From NCBI GenBank assembly GCA_029237695.1, contig CM055271.1:85972208-86036207 (forward strand): a stretch of DNA of 64,000 nucleotides, in the 5' to 3' direction. Origin of the DNA: Conchocele bisecta. Its lineage: Eukaryota > Mollusca > Bivalvia > Lucinida > Thyasiridae. Shown in pieces: positions 19,985 through 31,440 of the stretch (the first letter of the stretch is position 1; the number at the start of each line of letters is the position of its first letter). Position numbers and translations under genes: made by a program. The notes below the pieces were generated by a model. The model saw only the letters and a list, made by a program, of their open reading frames with translations, searched no databases and had not been told where the DNA came from.

Positions 19985-21710
19985 AATGATTCTGAAGTGC
20001 TGTCAAACCATGTTTTTTAGCTCACCTGAGCAAAGCTCATGTGAGCTATTGTTACCGCAATGTGTCCGTCCATCGTCCGGCGTCCATGAACATTTTTAAA
20101 CGTCTTCTCCTCGGTAACCATTGGGCCTATAGTCACCAAACTTCATGGTCATGGTCCTTAGGCAGGGGGATTACAAAATTGTTAAAATGACGTCATTACG
20201 TAATCCAAGATGGCCGCCGTCTAAAAATATCACAAATTCTTCAAAAATCTTCTTCTCAAGAACCGCCAACCAGATTTCAACAAAACTTGGTAGGAATGAT
20301 CGATGTAAAATGCTCTTTCAAAGTTGTTAAAATGGTGACCGCGGGGTCAAAAATGGGCGTGGCCCGTGGGGTCAAATTGGGGTAAAATTTAATTTTTGAC
20401 CGAATATGGTCATGTCATATATCAAATCGAAGGTATCAACGAGGCGATCACTCTGGTGCATTTTTTGTCGAAATTGGATGGTTATGTCATCCAAGATGGC
20501 CGCCGAAAGGACAAAAGGTTGTTCTTTTATTAGAGATTTAAAAATTCTTCTTCACATGAACTGCTTGGCCCATGGCAGCCAAACTTCACAGTTATGGTCC
20601 ATGGGTGAAGCCTTTTCAGATTTGTTAAAATGGAGGTCATCGCTAATCCAAGAGGGCCGCCATCTAAAAATAGCATAAATTCTTAAAAAATATTCTTCTC
20701 ATGAACCGCCAGCCGGATTTCAACGAAACTTGGTAGGAATGATCGATGTACAATGCTCTTTCAAAGTTGTTAAAATGATGACTCCGGGGTCAAAAATGGG
20801 CGTGGCCCGTGGGGTCAAATTGGTGTCAAATATTATTTTTGACCGAATATGGTCATGTCTATATCAAATCGAAGGTATCAAAGAGGCGATCGCTCTGGTG
20901 CATTTTTTGTCGAAATTGAATGGTCATGTCATCCAAGATGGCCGCCGAAAGGTCAAAAGGTCGTTCTTTTATTAGAGATTTCAAAATTCTTCTTCACACG
21001 AACCGCTTGGCCCATGGTGGCCAAACTTCACAGTTATGGTCCATGGGTGAAGCCTTTTCAGATTTGTTAAAACGGAGGTCGTCGTTAATCCGAGATGGCC
21101 GCTGTCTAAAAATAGCACAAATTCTTAAAAAATCTTCTCATGAACCGCCAGCCGGATTTCGACGAAACTTGGTAGGAATTATCGATGTAGAATGCTCTAT
21201 CAAAGGTGTTAAAATGGTGATCCCGGGGTCAAAAATGGGTGTGGCCCGTGGGGTCAAATTGGGGTCAAATTTTATTTTTGACCGTATATGCTCATGTCAT
21301 ATATCAAATTGAAGGTATCGATAAGGCGATTGCTATAGTGCAATATTTGTCGGAATCGGATGATTATGTCATCCATGATGGCCGCCAAAAGGTCCATTTG
21401 TTTGAGATTTTGAACGCCTTTTTCTCAGGAACCACATGGCCGATGCTGGCCAAACTTCATAGTAAGTTGAGATCCTTGGGTGAAGCATTTTCAGATTTGG
21501 TAATATGAGTCATTGCTTAATCCAAGATGACCGCCATCTAAAAATATCACAATTTTTTAACACATGAACTCAATGTCACATTCTCCTCTGGTGTTCATGG
21601 AGTCAGGTGAGCGAATTAGGGCCGTCGTGGCCCTCTTGTATTGAGAAATAATGTAAGATATAAAATCAACAGTAGAAAACAATTGTTGTGTGTAGCGGTC
21701 TGAGGGTTAA
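19985..21710. mobile_element. Half piggyBac-like MITE (copy d) split by a Helitron-like element
   Basis: Bases 19,985-20,016 (aatgattctgaagtgctgtcaaacc...) and 21,639-21,710 (tattgagaaataatgtaaga ... ctgaggg-TTAA) are the right half of the MITE family at 8,489, 8,755 and 12,097. It is interrupted at 20,017. The left half is missing. Confidence 0.7.
20017..21638 (+). mobile_element. Helitron/Helentron-like 'TTAGCTCACCTGAGC' element, copy 1
   Basis: It begins TTAGCTCACCTGAGCAAAGC with an immediate hairpin (gctcacctgagc.aagctcatgtgagc) and a cgtccgtcc-rich stretch. It then holds three ~441-bp units (each with ggtaggaatgatcgatgta and gggcgtggcccgtggggtc) and ends ...ggtgagcgaattaggg, ggccctcttg. 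The same host sequence without insertion is present at 8,921-8,945. Comparison shows insertion between two Ts with no target duplication, as expected for Helentron-type rolling-circle elements. No Rep/helicase is encoded. ORFs inside are artefacts. Confidence 0.75.
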
Positions 21711-21719
21711 CGCATATTT

Positions 21720-21900
21720 TGTAGTGGGTAACAGAATTTTATAAGCTCACTGAAAAAAATGTTTTATTGCAGAAACGAAAAATAAAGTATGTCACCTGAC
21801 TTGTCTAGATTGGCAGAAAAAGTAGTGTATTGCTGTTTACTCAGCTCATAATCATGGTAACAGAATCGTTATAAAACTCGCATATTCATGGAAAGGCCCC
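21720..21900 (+). mobile_element. LINE 5' leader (L1/Tx1-like), copy 1
   Basis: Nearly identical to 60,960-61,140, where it runs directly into the LINE ORF start. It contains 'gttttattgcagaaacgaaa' and ends ...catggaaaggcccc. It is separated from its ORF here by an insertion at 21,901-22,320. Confidence 0.7.
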
Positions 21901-22320
21901 GCATAGTTTTTGTCGCGCCTGCTTGCGGAAAGCGCAATATAGTCGGCACTTTGGCGTACGTCCGGTTAAAGTTTTTGGTTAAGTTTTTTGGTTAAAGTTT
22001 TTGGTTAAGTTTTTTGGTTAAGTTTTTTGGTTAAAGTTTTTCGTTATACTATATCTCTACAACTGCTTTGCCCATTACCTTGAAACTTCACATGGGTGTT
22101 TATCATCATCTGTATTTTCATTCTACCCCACTCCCGTGCGGCCCCTGTGCCCAATGTCAAGGTCAAATTACTTTGAAGTTTTTGGTTAAGTTTTTTGGTT
22201 AAAGTTTTTGGTTAAGTTTTTTGGTTAAGTTTTTTGGTTAAGTTTTTCGTTATACTATATTATTATTTTTAGTGTCCATGCCTCGCCACAAGGCGTGACA
22301 TGCAGGCCGTGGCCATCTAG
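21901..22320. mobile_element. Dispersed repeat inserted in the LINE 5' end
   Basis: The undisrupted copy at 61,130-61,150 shows that about 420 bp were inserted between the leader and the first codons, with loss of about 10 bp. The insert has several 'gttaagttttttggttaa' words, 'cttcacatgggtgttta' and ends near 'caaggcgtgacatgcagg', as in the 8.3-kb and 9.4-kb repeats. Confidence 0.65.
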
Positions 22321-25300
22321 TTTACATATAGTCTCTTTAAATACTCAGGGACTTCGAGACACTGCTAAACTTGCAAAATTATTACAATGGCTTTCACAAC
22401 AGAAATCTGATATTGCATTGCTTCAGGAGACACATTTCACGCGTGATCTATTGAACCAGATCAATAGTGAATTTAAAGATTGGAATACTTTTCACTCATT
22501 TGGAGAATCTAACAGTAAAGGATGTTCAATTTTAATAAGAAAAGATATTCAATTCACCGTTATATCCGAGCTGTATGACACTAACGGTAGATATAATATT
22601 AAATAAATAGAGCACTTGATAACACTTTTACATTATTAAATATAGACTCTCCTAATGAAAAAACAACCAGGAATTATTACTTTAAATCGCTAACTAGCAT
22701 TTTAAGTGATAATGCACAGGGTATTAAAATAGTTGGTGGTGATTTTAACGATACTCTAAATAAAACGGATAGAGTTTTTAAAACGTTACCGTCAAGAAAA
22801 TTTAAAATGCCTGTTGAGAACCTCAGTAAATTTATTAAATTTCATAATCTTGCTGACGTTTGGAAAAAGTTCCATAATGACAAATCCCAGTTCGCCTGGC
22901 GTAGAAAGAACGGTATAGAAAAAAGTAGAATAGATTACTGGTTAATTGATGAAAATTTGATACCGCTAATACACTCAACTGACATTAGACCCGCACTCAT
23001 TCAATGTACCGACCATATGGCGATCTCTTTACAACTTAAGATTCCAAATAATAGAGGACCATGCTTCTGGAAATTAAATACGTCACATTTGACAGATAGT
23101 GATTACATTAACAAAATAAGTAGTGCTATTGATTCTATACTCTCTTTAGATATAGCCAGTTACAGAACAAAATGGGACATATGCAAATACGAAATCCGAG
23201 AACAGTCAATAAAATTTGCAAAATCAAAATCACGAGATCGAAATAACATCTCTATGACCTGGAAAAAAAACTGCAGAAGTTATATTCCATCACACAATCG
23301 GACCACACAGATACAATAAAACTACAAATTAATGTACTGGAAAAGGAAATAGAATAAATATATAATTTATAAAAACATTTGGAGCTCGAATACGTTCTTG
23401 AGTACAATTTTTGGAAGAGGGTGAACATAATTAAAAATATTTCCTTAGTCTAGAAAAATCAAGACAGAATAAAAAAGTAATTACCTCCTTTTCAGTTAAT
23501 AATAAACGAGTCAGCTCAACTGAAGATATATTAAACCAAGAAGCAACATTCTATGAAACCCTTTACACATCAAGTAATACAGAACTGGATCCACAATTTT
23601 ATATCGACTCAGTTGATTTAGAAAACAAACTGCAAACAGCTGCAAAGGAATAATAACAATTGAAGAATGCAAAATCGCAATTAATGAAATGAAACTGAAT
23701 AAAAGCCCTGGACTTGATGGCTTGCCAGTTGAATTTTATTTAAAATGTTGGCATAAGATTGGATATACAATCGCATCATCATTAAATGAAGGATTTCATA
23801 AAGGAGAATTGTCTTGTGCTCAAAAACAAATAAAAATCACCCAGTTAGCCGACGATACAACGCTTTTCTTAAAAAATTCAAAAGACGTAGAACATGCCAT
23901 AAAAACGGTTAATGAATTTGGGAAATTTTCTGGGTTAAAATTAAACATCAGATAAAACGATTGGTCTTGGCCCTCTTGGGATAGGAAAATCTAAACATAA
24001 CATGCATAAAACCGTTTTTGATATAGCATTCACAAACACCACTGTTAAAGCTCTAGGTGTACACTTCGGTAACAATAAAGAAGAGTGCGAGCTTCTCAAT
24101 TGGAATGATAAGATAAAACAATGTGAGCAAATGATTACCTCTTGGAGTAAAAGGAAACTAACATTTTACGGTAAAATATTAGTAATAAAATTGTTACTTT
24201 TATCTAAACTGACGTACCCGATACAAAGCATTTTTACACCAAAGTCCATTATCAGTAAACTAAACTCACTTGTTTACAAGTTCTTATGGAATGGCAAAAA
24301 AGACAAAATTAAATGTTCAATCGTCATAGGGAAAAAACTTGAGGGCGGCTTAGAAATGACTGACATTGATACTTACGCAAATAATATGAAATTAAAGTGG
24401 TTCAAATCATTGGAAATTATAGACAATGCCAACTGGAAAATTATACCAGCATTCTTCCTTAACCAATATGGTAAAAACTTTCTTATATTTAACATGAATC
24501 TAGACACATTGAAATCTCTTCCGAACGTACATAATAGCATACCCGGATTCTACAAACAACTTATTGAAATATATGTCCACCTTCGCATGGCATTGTATAC
24601 ACAGGTGGAAGACTCGGACCAAAAAAATGCCTATTAAAAAATCCCATTACCCCACCCACTTGGTCTCGTACATTACCATCTTCTATTTATAGAAAGGTGG
24701 GTAAGAATATGGCTATTATTTTCTGATTCGCACAAACACAATAAACATCGATTAAATGTATAAAATATGTCTCTGGCAATCGATAAAGGTATTAGGTGTG
24801 TGAATATACTCACTTCAAATCGCTGTTTCAAGCATTTATTGAGTTATTCGCGTTTTTATTACCCCATCCAAAGCGAAAGTTGCATGTACGAAAGAATCTC
24901 ACACAGAATCAGAGGCCGTCCGGCGTGGATTATTGGTCATATTTGGCCGATAGCTGATCGCCAGCTCAAACTAATGACGTGCACCATGACCATATACATT
25001 AGAAACTCCAACCATACAACGTTCGTCCAATTCTGATCGTTCAACGATCTAAAAAACACTTTGTTCATTATCTGGAACCGGGTCAATGCACCATCTTCCA
25101 TAATACAACCGGAAGCGTCTATGTAAAGAACATCTCTGATTGGCTGAATCTAAACTGTGATGACGTCATTCAACCTATTTCGGGATTCCGGAAGACATAA
25201 TCTGATGTACGCGAATCATGAATGAAAGTAGAAAAAATGTGTTTTTTTAGATCGGTGAACATCACAATTGGACGAACTTTGTATGGTTGGAGTTGCTAAT

Positions 25301-26515
25301 GTATATGGTCATGGCGCACGACTTTAGTTTGAGCTGGCGATCAGTTATTGGTCAAATATGACCGATAATCCACGCCGGACGGCCTCCGATTCTGTGTGAG
25401 ATTCTTTAGTACACGCAAATTTCGCTTTGGATGGGGTATACAAAATGCGAATAACTGAATAAATGCTGGAAACAGCGATTTGAAGTGAATATATTCACAC
25501 ACCTAATACCTTTATCGATTGCCAGAGACAGAAGTCATACATTTAATCGATGTTTATTGTGTTTGTGCGAGCCGGAAAAGAGAGGGCTCTTTCTATAATA
25601 GCCATATTTATACTCACCTTTATAAATAGAATATGGTACTGTACAAGACCAAGTGGGTGGGGTAATGTGATTTTTTAATAGGCATTTTTTGTGTCGTAGG
25701 TCCGAGTTTTCCACCTGTGATTGTATACTGAAAAACCGAAGCGCTTCCACGATATTCGAAAGCAAATTATTTGGGGTAACATATATAGTAAACATAAAGG
25801 AAAGACTCTAGTTTTTAAACATTGGATAGAAGAAGACTTGATTTTCGTAAATGATATACTTTCTAATACAGGACAAATTGATAATACAAATATACTCTTA
25901 CGATTGAAAAAGAAACACAACTGGATATCAGAAATCAGCTTAATTACACAGTCAATTCCAAGAACTTGGAAGACTACTGTAATGACCACGGATTCAATTA
26001 GAACAAACATTACAACAAGCCTATCTATGAGTCACATAAATAACAAGCCCTTTGAAAACATAACAAACAAAGACATGTATAATATATTATTGAAAGAAAA
26101 GGTTTAAAAACCATATATTCATAAATTCTGGGAGAATTCCTTTAACCGCAAACTACCATGGAGATCATTTTATTTTGTATTAAACAATATATTAATTGAC
26201 AACCGCTTCAAACAATTTAAGTACAAAGCTATTCACAGAATACTAGCAACACATGAGAATCTGTTTACATGGAAAATATCAAATAGTCCAAATTGTAAAT
26301 ACTGTAATGGAAAAGAAACATATGATCACTTTTTCATTACATGTAAATATTTGAATGAATTTTGGACATAAATATCAGATGTTTTCCTCAAAATTGGGAT
26401 TAGCAAATCTTTGATGTATTACGATTTACTGATTGTCTCAAAAGTCATGGAGAATCGTTCACAAAAATATGATACATTCAATAAGTTATTAAATAATTTG
26501 AAAGAGTTACTGTAA
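22321..26515 (+). pseudogene. L1/Tx1-like LINE ORF2, degenerate and interrupted
   Basis: An endonuclease/reverse-transcriptase polyprotein of a non-LTR retrotransposon. The APE-type endonuclease shows SLNTQGLRD, LLQETHF, GGDFND, IDYWLI and CTDHMA, so its catalytic residues are visible. It is frame-shifted at about 22,600 and degenerate at 23,290-23,690. RT motif KSPGLDGLPVEFY (about 23,700) is followed after ~30 codons by QLADDTTLFL (the palm motif, usually YADD). Most of the intervening fingers/palm is therefore deleted, in frame. The thumb/C-terminal part runs from ~24,002, is interrupted at 24,600 by a foldback element, resumes at 25,728, and ends near 26,515 after a C-x2-C-x7-H-x4-C knuckle (CKYCNGKETYDHFFITC). 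It is clearly inactive. Confidence 0.85.
24600..25719. mobile_element. Foldback DNA element with 8-bp TSD
   Basis: 1,120 bp bounded by CACAGGTGGAAGACTCGGAC... and ...GTCCGAGTTTTCCACCTGTG, with inverted arms of about 450-480 bp around a ~190-bp centre. It is flanked by attgtata on both sides (24,592-24,599 and 25,720-25,727). An 8-bp duplication is typical of hAT (also P-type) elements, although the termini are not a textbook hAT end. It has no transposase. It lies within the LINE coding region, and the LINE frame continues on the far side. A second copy is at 61,199. Confidence 0.85.
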
Positions 26516-26988
26516 TGATCAACACATACCCTGCCACATACATGTATATATATCCTATAATAATAACTACTAACATTACCATTAACTATGAATATATTGT
26601 TTCTCGATGTAAATATTCAGTTCTGATTTTGGAATTTTCCCCCCAATGCAGCAGGTTAAAACGGAATCGAACCCGTTTGCCCTGCCTTACATGACCTTAG
26701 CTGTTGATAGGCCGTTAAACACCAATAAACAAACAAACAAAACCATTAACTATGATAGCTATAAGTATAGGACACTAAATAATATCCGCCTAACCCAAAC
26801 AAGCCCGAACGAGGTCTATATTGCTGTTCCTCAGATGGGTTAATAACATATACTTGTAAATATATTAACTGTTTTCTGTCTGTCAAAACATATAGCCACA
26901 CTGTTCATCATATTATTATTTTTTTGTAAACATTTATAACCCAATACTATATGTACATATATAACAATACTATTACATACTATATATA
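26516..26988. other. LINE 3' flank, AT-rich
   Basis: It contains the retroposon insertion at 26,592-26,742 and otherwise AT-rich non-coding sequence with tatata tracts. Confidence 0.5.
26592..26742 (+). mobile_element. CAAA-tailed retroposon, 5'-truncated copy
   Basis: About 150 bp of the family seen at 19,154: ttcagttctgattttgg ... ttgataggccgttaaacacc plus a CAAA tail. It is flanked by a 13-bp duplication ccattaactatga (26,579-26,591 and 26,743-26,755). It landed in the 3' flank of the dead LINE. The 5' truncation is a normal outcome of target-primed reverse transcription. Confidence 0.85.
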
Positions 26989-27144
26989 CAGTGCAACCCC
27001 TCTAAACCAGACACTCAGAAAAAATGGATATTTAATTTACATGTTTTTTGCTGTTATGTATCTATGATTACAATGACGTTTCATGACTGCAAAACACTTA
27101 AAGTGGAACATCCCAAGGTGTCCAAGTTCGGAGAGGTTCCACTG
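26989..27144. mobile_element. MITE with CAGTG ends (pogo/Tc1-type)
   Basis: CAGTGCAACCCCTCTAAACC...GGAGAGGTTCCACTG, preceded by TA. The ends are related to those at 17,331 and 18,333. 156 bp, non-coding. Confidence 0.65.
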
Positions 27145-27596
27145 AACGTGTACATTTACAAAATAAATATCTTTGAATGAGCATAAGAATACACATATAA
27201 AATACCCAATTTTACTTTGAACAGACAGCTTATACCACAGTTCAATCGGTTATATCTCTGCAAAAACAATAAATCACAATGAAATTCCGTTGACATACTC
27301 AACAAAATAAATTAAGGGTCATACTTTTGTGGATAGGTGAAACAACGAATACCTGATACATCAACAAAGCATGTATTTCCTAAATATATACCTTATCGGC
27401 GGTATTCATTTATAAACAGAACATTGTTCACTGCCATCGCTTAATTGGAAGCATACAAATAGTGATGCTACCCTGAAAATGCACTGTTCTGTGCCAGGTG
27501 GGTGGGGTATCAAGATGTCGGTTCTGTGCCAGGTGAGTGGGGTATCAAGATGCCAAATCGCCAGATTGTGGTCTGTTCTACTCCCATTAAATGATG
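27145..27596. repeat. Non-coding, with a 37-bp direct duplication
   Basis: At 27,483-27,555, 'gttctgtgccaggtg.gtgg' followed by 'ggtatcaagatg' occurs twice in tandem. The rest is unassigned. It may include the remnant terminus of the adjacent Tc1-like element. Confidence 0.5.
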
Positions 27597-28540
27597 TTAG
27601 TAGTATGTATGACCACCTCTTACTCTGACAACCTCGCTAACTCGCTGCGGTAGATCCCTGATATCATATCTCTGCCTGCGTAATTTGAGCCCTTTCCTCC
27701 ACCAGCGCTGCTGCATGTTCAGCTGTTATTCATGGCGTCCGTGCCGGGGCCGACAGCTTCCTCTGAATAATTTCCCATACATGCTTGATTGGATTTATGT
27801 TGGGGAAGCAGGAGGGCCAGTACATTCAGTTGATTCCCACCGTTTCCAGTTACACATTAACAACATTGGCACAGTGTGCTCTGGCATTGTCTTCCATACG
27901 GACAAACCCATCACCTGTAGCTCCAGCATATGGCAGTACAAAACGTTCATCCCTCATCCCGATATCTGACAACCATTAAATATCCATTATTTATAACGCA
28001 CAAGTACATGCGTCCGAGATAGGAAATGCCGTCCCACAACACCATCACCGACCTTCCTCCAAATCGATCCTGCTCTGCGAGCATTCACATATTTCCACAC
28101 TCGACGGTGTCCGTCATGAAAGTCCTTAGATTTGTGAGTGAACAAGATGTGCCTGAAATCATTCGGTCGCCACCACGTTCGCTCCTGAGCAAATTGTAGT
28201 CCGTCTCAGTGGTGTCCTACGGTCAAAGGTGGGTGGTCGCACTGATGGCCGGCGAGCATGTACATTGGCAGCATTTGAGCTGACAAGTTTTTGTCGAATC
28301 GAACCTCCTGCTTTTGGCCATTAACGCGATTGACCAATCTTTGCGATCCATTGCGGCTCGTACACGGTCATGCTGAGGTTTTCTCGCAGAGGTGCCAGTC
28401 TCTAGGTACCATTGCCACAGACGACCCATCACACTTTGGCTCACTCCAAGATCTGTAGCCACACGACGCTGGGAGGTCCCACACACCAGAAAACGTAAGG
28501 CTCTGTCCACCTCCTGTTTAGGTAGATGTCTCCTGAGCAT
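27597..28540 (-). pseudogene. Tc1-like transposase pseudogene
   Basis: On the minus strand the N-terminal 105 codons (from 28,540) encode a Tc1/mariner helix-turn-helix region: RRVATDLGVSQSVMGRLWQW, then a RKP..HDRVRA hook-like stretch. The frame breaks near 28,300. Further fragments in other frames are recognisable: MEDNARAHCANVV (the usual 'DNARPH' second catalytic Asp region), a NPIE/HVWE-type segment, and the C-terminal VRVRGGHTYY before a stop at 27,597. Total length (~940 bp) fits the ~330-residue family. Multiple frameshifts mean it is inactive. Confidence 0.8.
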
Positions 28541-29239
28541 TGTAACTCATAACGTATGCAAACACAAGTGAAACTGTGCCACTTTCAATAACATATTCTT
28601 CAGAACGAACATTCAGTAATACAAGTTCCTTTGCAGGGGTGTCTTTGAAACAAGGCAAACCTCTCCAACATCCCGTGCAGTCATGCAGATGACTACGCTT
28701 AATTTGTGTGGATATATCATACCGGTGTGTGCGCATACATATTGACCAACATACATAAACATGTCAATGTAAGTTTTCAATATCTGACCTTTGATTTATT
28801 TTGTTGAGTATAGAACAACTGAACGTATGCGAATGACTTTGACCATAGGGTGAAGGTGGGATAGATATAGAATGATGGACTTGTTTTATAAGGACATGAG
28901 TCAACTATGAAATCATTCCATGTATGGTAACAAAAAGTTAAAAAATGCAAAAGATTAACGTTATAATTATGTAATGGGTGGAAGCACGAACAGGCGATTG
29001 AAGACAGGGACAAAACGTCATAAAATATATACATCTTTATTGTTTACCCTAGTTTCTCGATCAATGAAAGAATAAATTAATCATTAAATGTTTCTGAATT
29101 GAACGGACAATGAATATGGATATCGTTTTGGCAATATCACATAGGCCGTTGTTAATTTTAAATATGGAGAACCGCCATATTTGTATGGCAACCTTAGGAC
29201 CCTCTGAGGGCACTCACTAAATATAAACTATGTAGTTAT
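28541..29239. other. No gene seen
   Basis: AT-rich flank of the Tc1-like remnant. Short open frames show no domain. I could not identify the right terminal inverted repeat of the Tc1 element. Confidence 0.45.
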
Positions 29240-30635
29240 ATGCGAATAGCATTTGGAAACCATATACATATTCCATTTCAGCGTAGTGTAGACAAGGTAA
29301 AAGACTTATGGGGACTGTTGGTGATCAACAATGTCCACACTTTCCTCGCACAGACCATTTTATGTTCACATGAAAGCTTTGCGAACACTGACAACCCAGA
29401 TCAGAGTCAGATGTCGGTTAATAATAATACCGCTTTTGGCAGATTATTTTTCGTTAGAATGTTTTGTTCACATGATAGTTTTGCGAACATTGATAACCCA
29501 GATTGGACTGCACACAACCGCAGTCTAATGTCGGTCATCAGTGGTCATACACATGTCCATGTCAACATCGTAGTTTAATTTACCAGGTTATTGTTCATTG
29601 GCAAACACTGACAACCCAGATCAGACTGCACATAGGCGCAGTTTTATGTCGGTCTTCAGTGGTCACGAACATAATAATACCGCTTTTGTCAGAGTATTGT
29701 TTATTAGAATTGTATGTGATATCTTGCGAACACTGACAACCCAGATCAGACTGCACATAGGCGCAGTTTTATGTCGGTCTTCAGTGGTCACGAACATAAT
29801 ACACTGCAGCTCCATTATAACGCGGTCGCGTATAGCGCGATCTCCATTATAACGCGGGTCTCTCGTGGATCCCAATTTTTTTTTTAAAATCGAGAGAAGA
29901 AAAAAAATCGTCGGACGTCGTAGTCATCGTGTAATTAGTTGATTCGAGATTTCTGTAAGTTTATTCAAACAACGAAGTTCAAAGTCCATGAAAGGATTAT
30001 TATTAGTATATGTTAGCAAATGTAATTAATCCGTTTAAGCGTCTGTTGATCGCGAGTAGTATACATTGTAATAAGCGTCTGTCTATCGCGAGCACTATAC
30101 AACGTAATAAGCATGATTTTATAAATAACTCATATGTTTAATACATTAATACATACAAGTTTGTATGTCATGGGCATTATTTTAATATTACTTTAACTTC
30201 TGTTCAAATGACATGATTTTATATGGGTCCGTTGCTAATGGAATTCCCGCAATAGTTGGTAACCGAAATGCGAATGATACCAGTAACCCGTGCAGTACCA
30301 GTACCCGTGCATGTCCCGAAATTTTATAACGCTGTCGGATTCGATCGCGGTTTGAAATCTTGGACCCCGACCACCGCGTTATAATGGAGCTGCAGTGTAA
30401 TACCGCTTTTGTCAGCGTATTGTTTATTAGAATTGTATGTTTACTTGATATCTTGCGAACACTGACAACCCAGATCAGACTGCACATAGGCGCAGTCTGA
30501 TGTCCGTCTTCAGTGGTCACTAACATAATAATACCACTTTTGTCAGAGTATTGATTATTAGAATTGTATGTTCACTGGATAGCTTTGCGAACATTGATAA
30601 CCTAGAATAATTTGAAAATATGCATTATAATACTT
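29240..30635. repeat. Tandem array, ~115-150-bp units ('acaacccagatcagactgc')
   Basis: Units carry gcgaacactgacaaccc, agatcagactgcacataggc, atgtcggtcttcagtggtca and aataataccgcttttgtcag. The array is interrupted at 29,802 by a TIR element and by a CAAA retroposon at ~30,640. It resumes at 43,690-44,176 and a remnant follows 60,632. All ORFs here are repeat translations. Confidence 0.85.
29802..30397. mobile_element. Tigger/pogo-like non-autonomous element (596 bp)
   Basis: The ends CACTGCAGCTCCATTATAAC and GTTATAATGGAGCTGCAGTG are flanked by TA (29,800-29,801; 30,398-30,399). The host unit 'gaacataataataccgc' is visible uninterrupted at 29,668, confirming precise insertion at TA. 'CTCCATTATAACGCGG' resembles termini of Tigger-type pogo elements. 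No transposase. Confidence 0.82.
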
Positions 30636-31027
30636 GGTCGGGCGAATGAGACGCTGTAAATTAACGATAGGGGTTCCTCCTTATAGGAATCACGATTTGC
30701 CTGGTTTGGCCCTCAGGTACGTTTTTATCTTTGGCTCTTTTGTTACCTGGGAGTTGAATTGGGTTATTGCCCATTATAAAAGTAGTAAGATTATTACTGA
30801 TCCTACTGCTTTTGAGAGGGGCCTTGCGATTCTGGTTGAATTGGGTTATTGCCCATTATAAAAGTAGTAAGATTATTACTGATCCTACTGCTTTTGAGAG
30901 GGGCCAAGTGATTTTGGTGTGGCGAGGACCTGGCATCAGATCAGGATTATTCTGATTTCAGGGCTGAATATATAGTTTTGTTATTGTAAATATTCTGTTC
31001 TGATTTTGGGATTTTCCCCCCATTTGT
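30636..31027 (+). mobile_element. CAAA-tailed retroposon copy 3, left half
   Basis: Homologous to 19,154-19,490. A ~70-bp internal segment (attgggttattgcccattat ... cttttgagaggggcc) is duplicated in tandem (30,753-30,822 and 30,836-30,905). Homology stops at 31,027 (...catttgtaca). The continuation (...acttgaacatgtacatgtac ... aaacaaac) is found at 43,308-43,690, so the copy is split by the block described next. Confidence 0.8.
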
Positions 31028-31440
31028 ACACAGGGCTTCTAAAATTTTCAGTCGGCTGCTATTTCGCTATAAACCTTGTAAATTTACCGTTTTTGAACAC
31101 CAAGTAATGTCCTATTTTATTACACATATCTGCGGGCCATATCCGTGTCAGGTGTAAAACTCGCTGTGTATTCAGTTTCTCCTTGTATCGATTTTTCTTA
31201 ACACACGCATGGTAATTGGGACAGGTGTATACACTATAGCAGCTTAGACTGGCTTCAGCATAAAGATACGAGAATTCCTAGACTCGACATTTCTGATGAT
31301 GTTAAAATAAATATTAAACCATGCACTGTGTTTATCTATGTTCGTAATATTTAACCCCAAGTAACTGACACGGACTATCGGCCCGGGCTATTTCATATTA
31401 AGTTAGGAACTGTTACATTACGCTGTATTAGGGGTCATTT
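31028..31440. other. Left subterminal part of the 12.3-kb block
   Basis: Unique-looking AT-rich sequence without recognised gene, preceding the first tandem array. Confidence 0.4.

Noticed and set aside
20145..21508. Several plus-strand ORFs with a shared MVMSSKMAAERSKGRSF-type peptide
   Set aside because: They follow the internal ~441-bp units of the Helitron-like element, differ in frame between units and carry no domain.
25721..26107. Independent gene at 25.7-26.1 kb
   Set aside because: It is the continuation of the LINE C-terminal region after the foldback insertion, shown by frame and by the 8-bp duplication.
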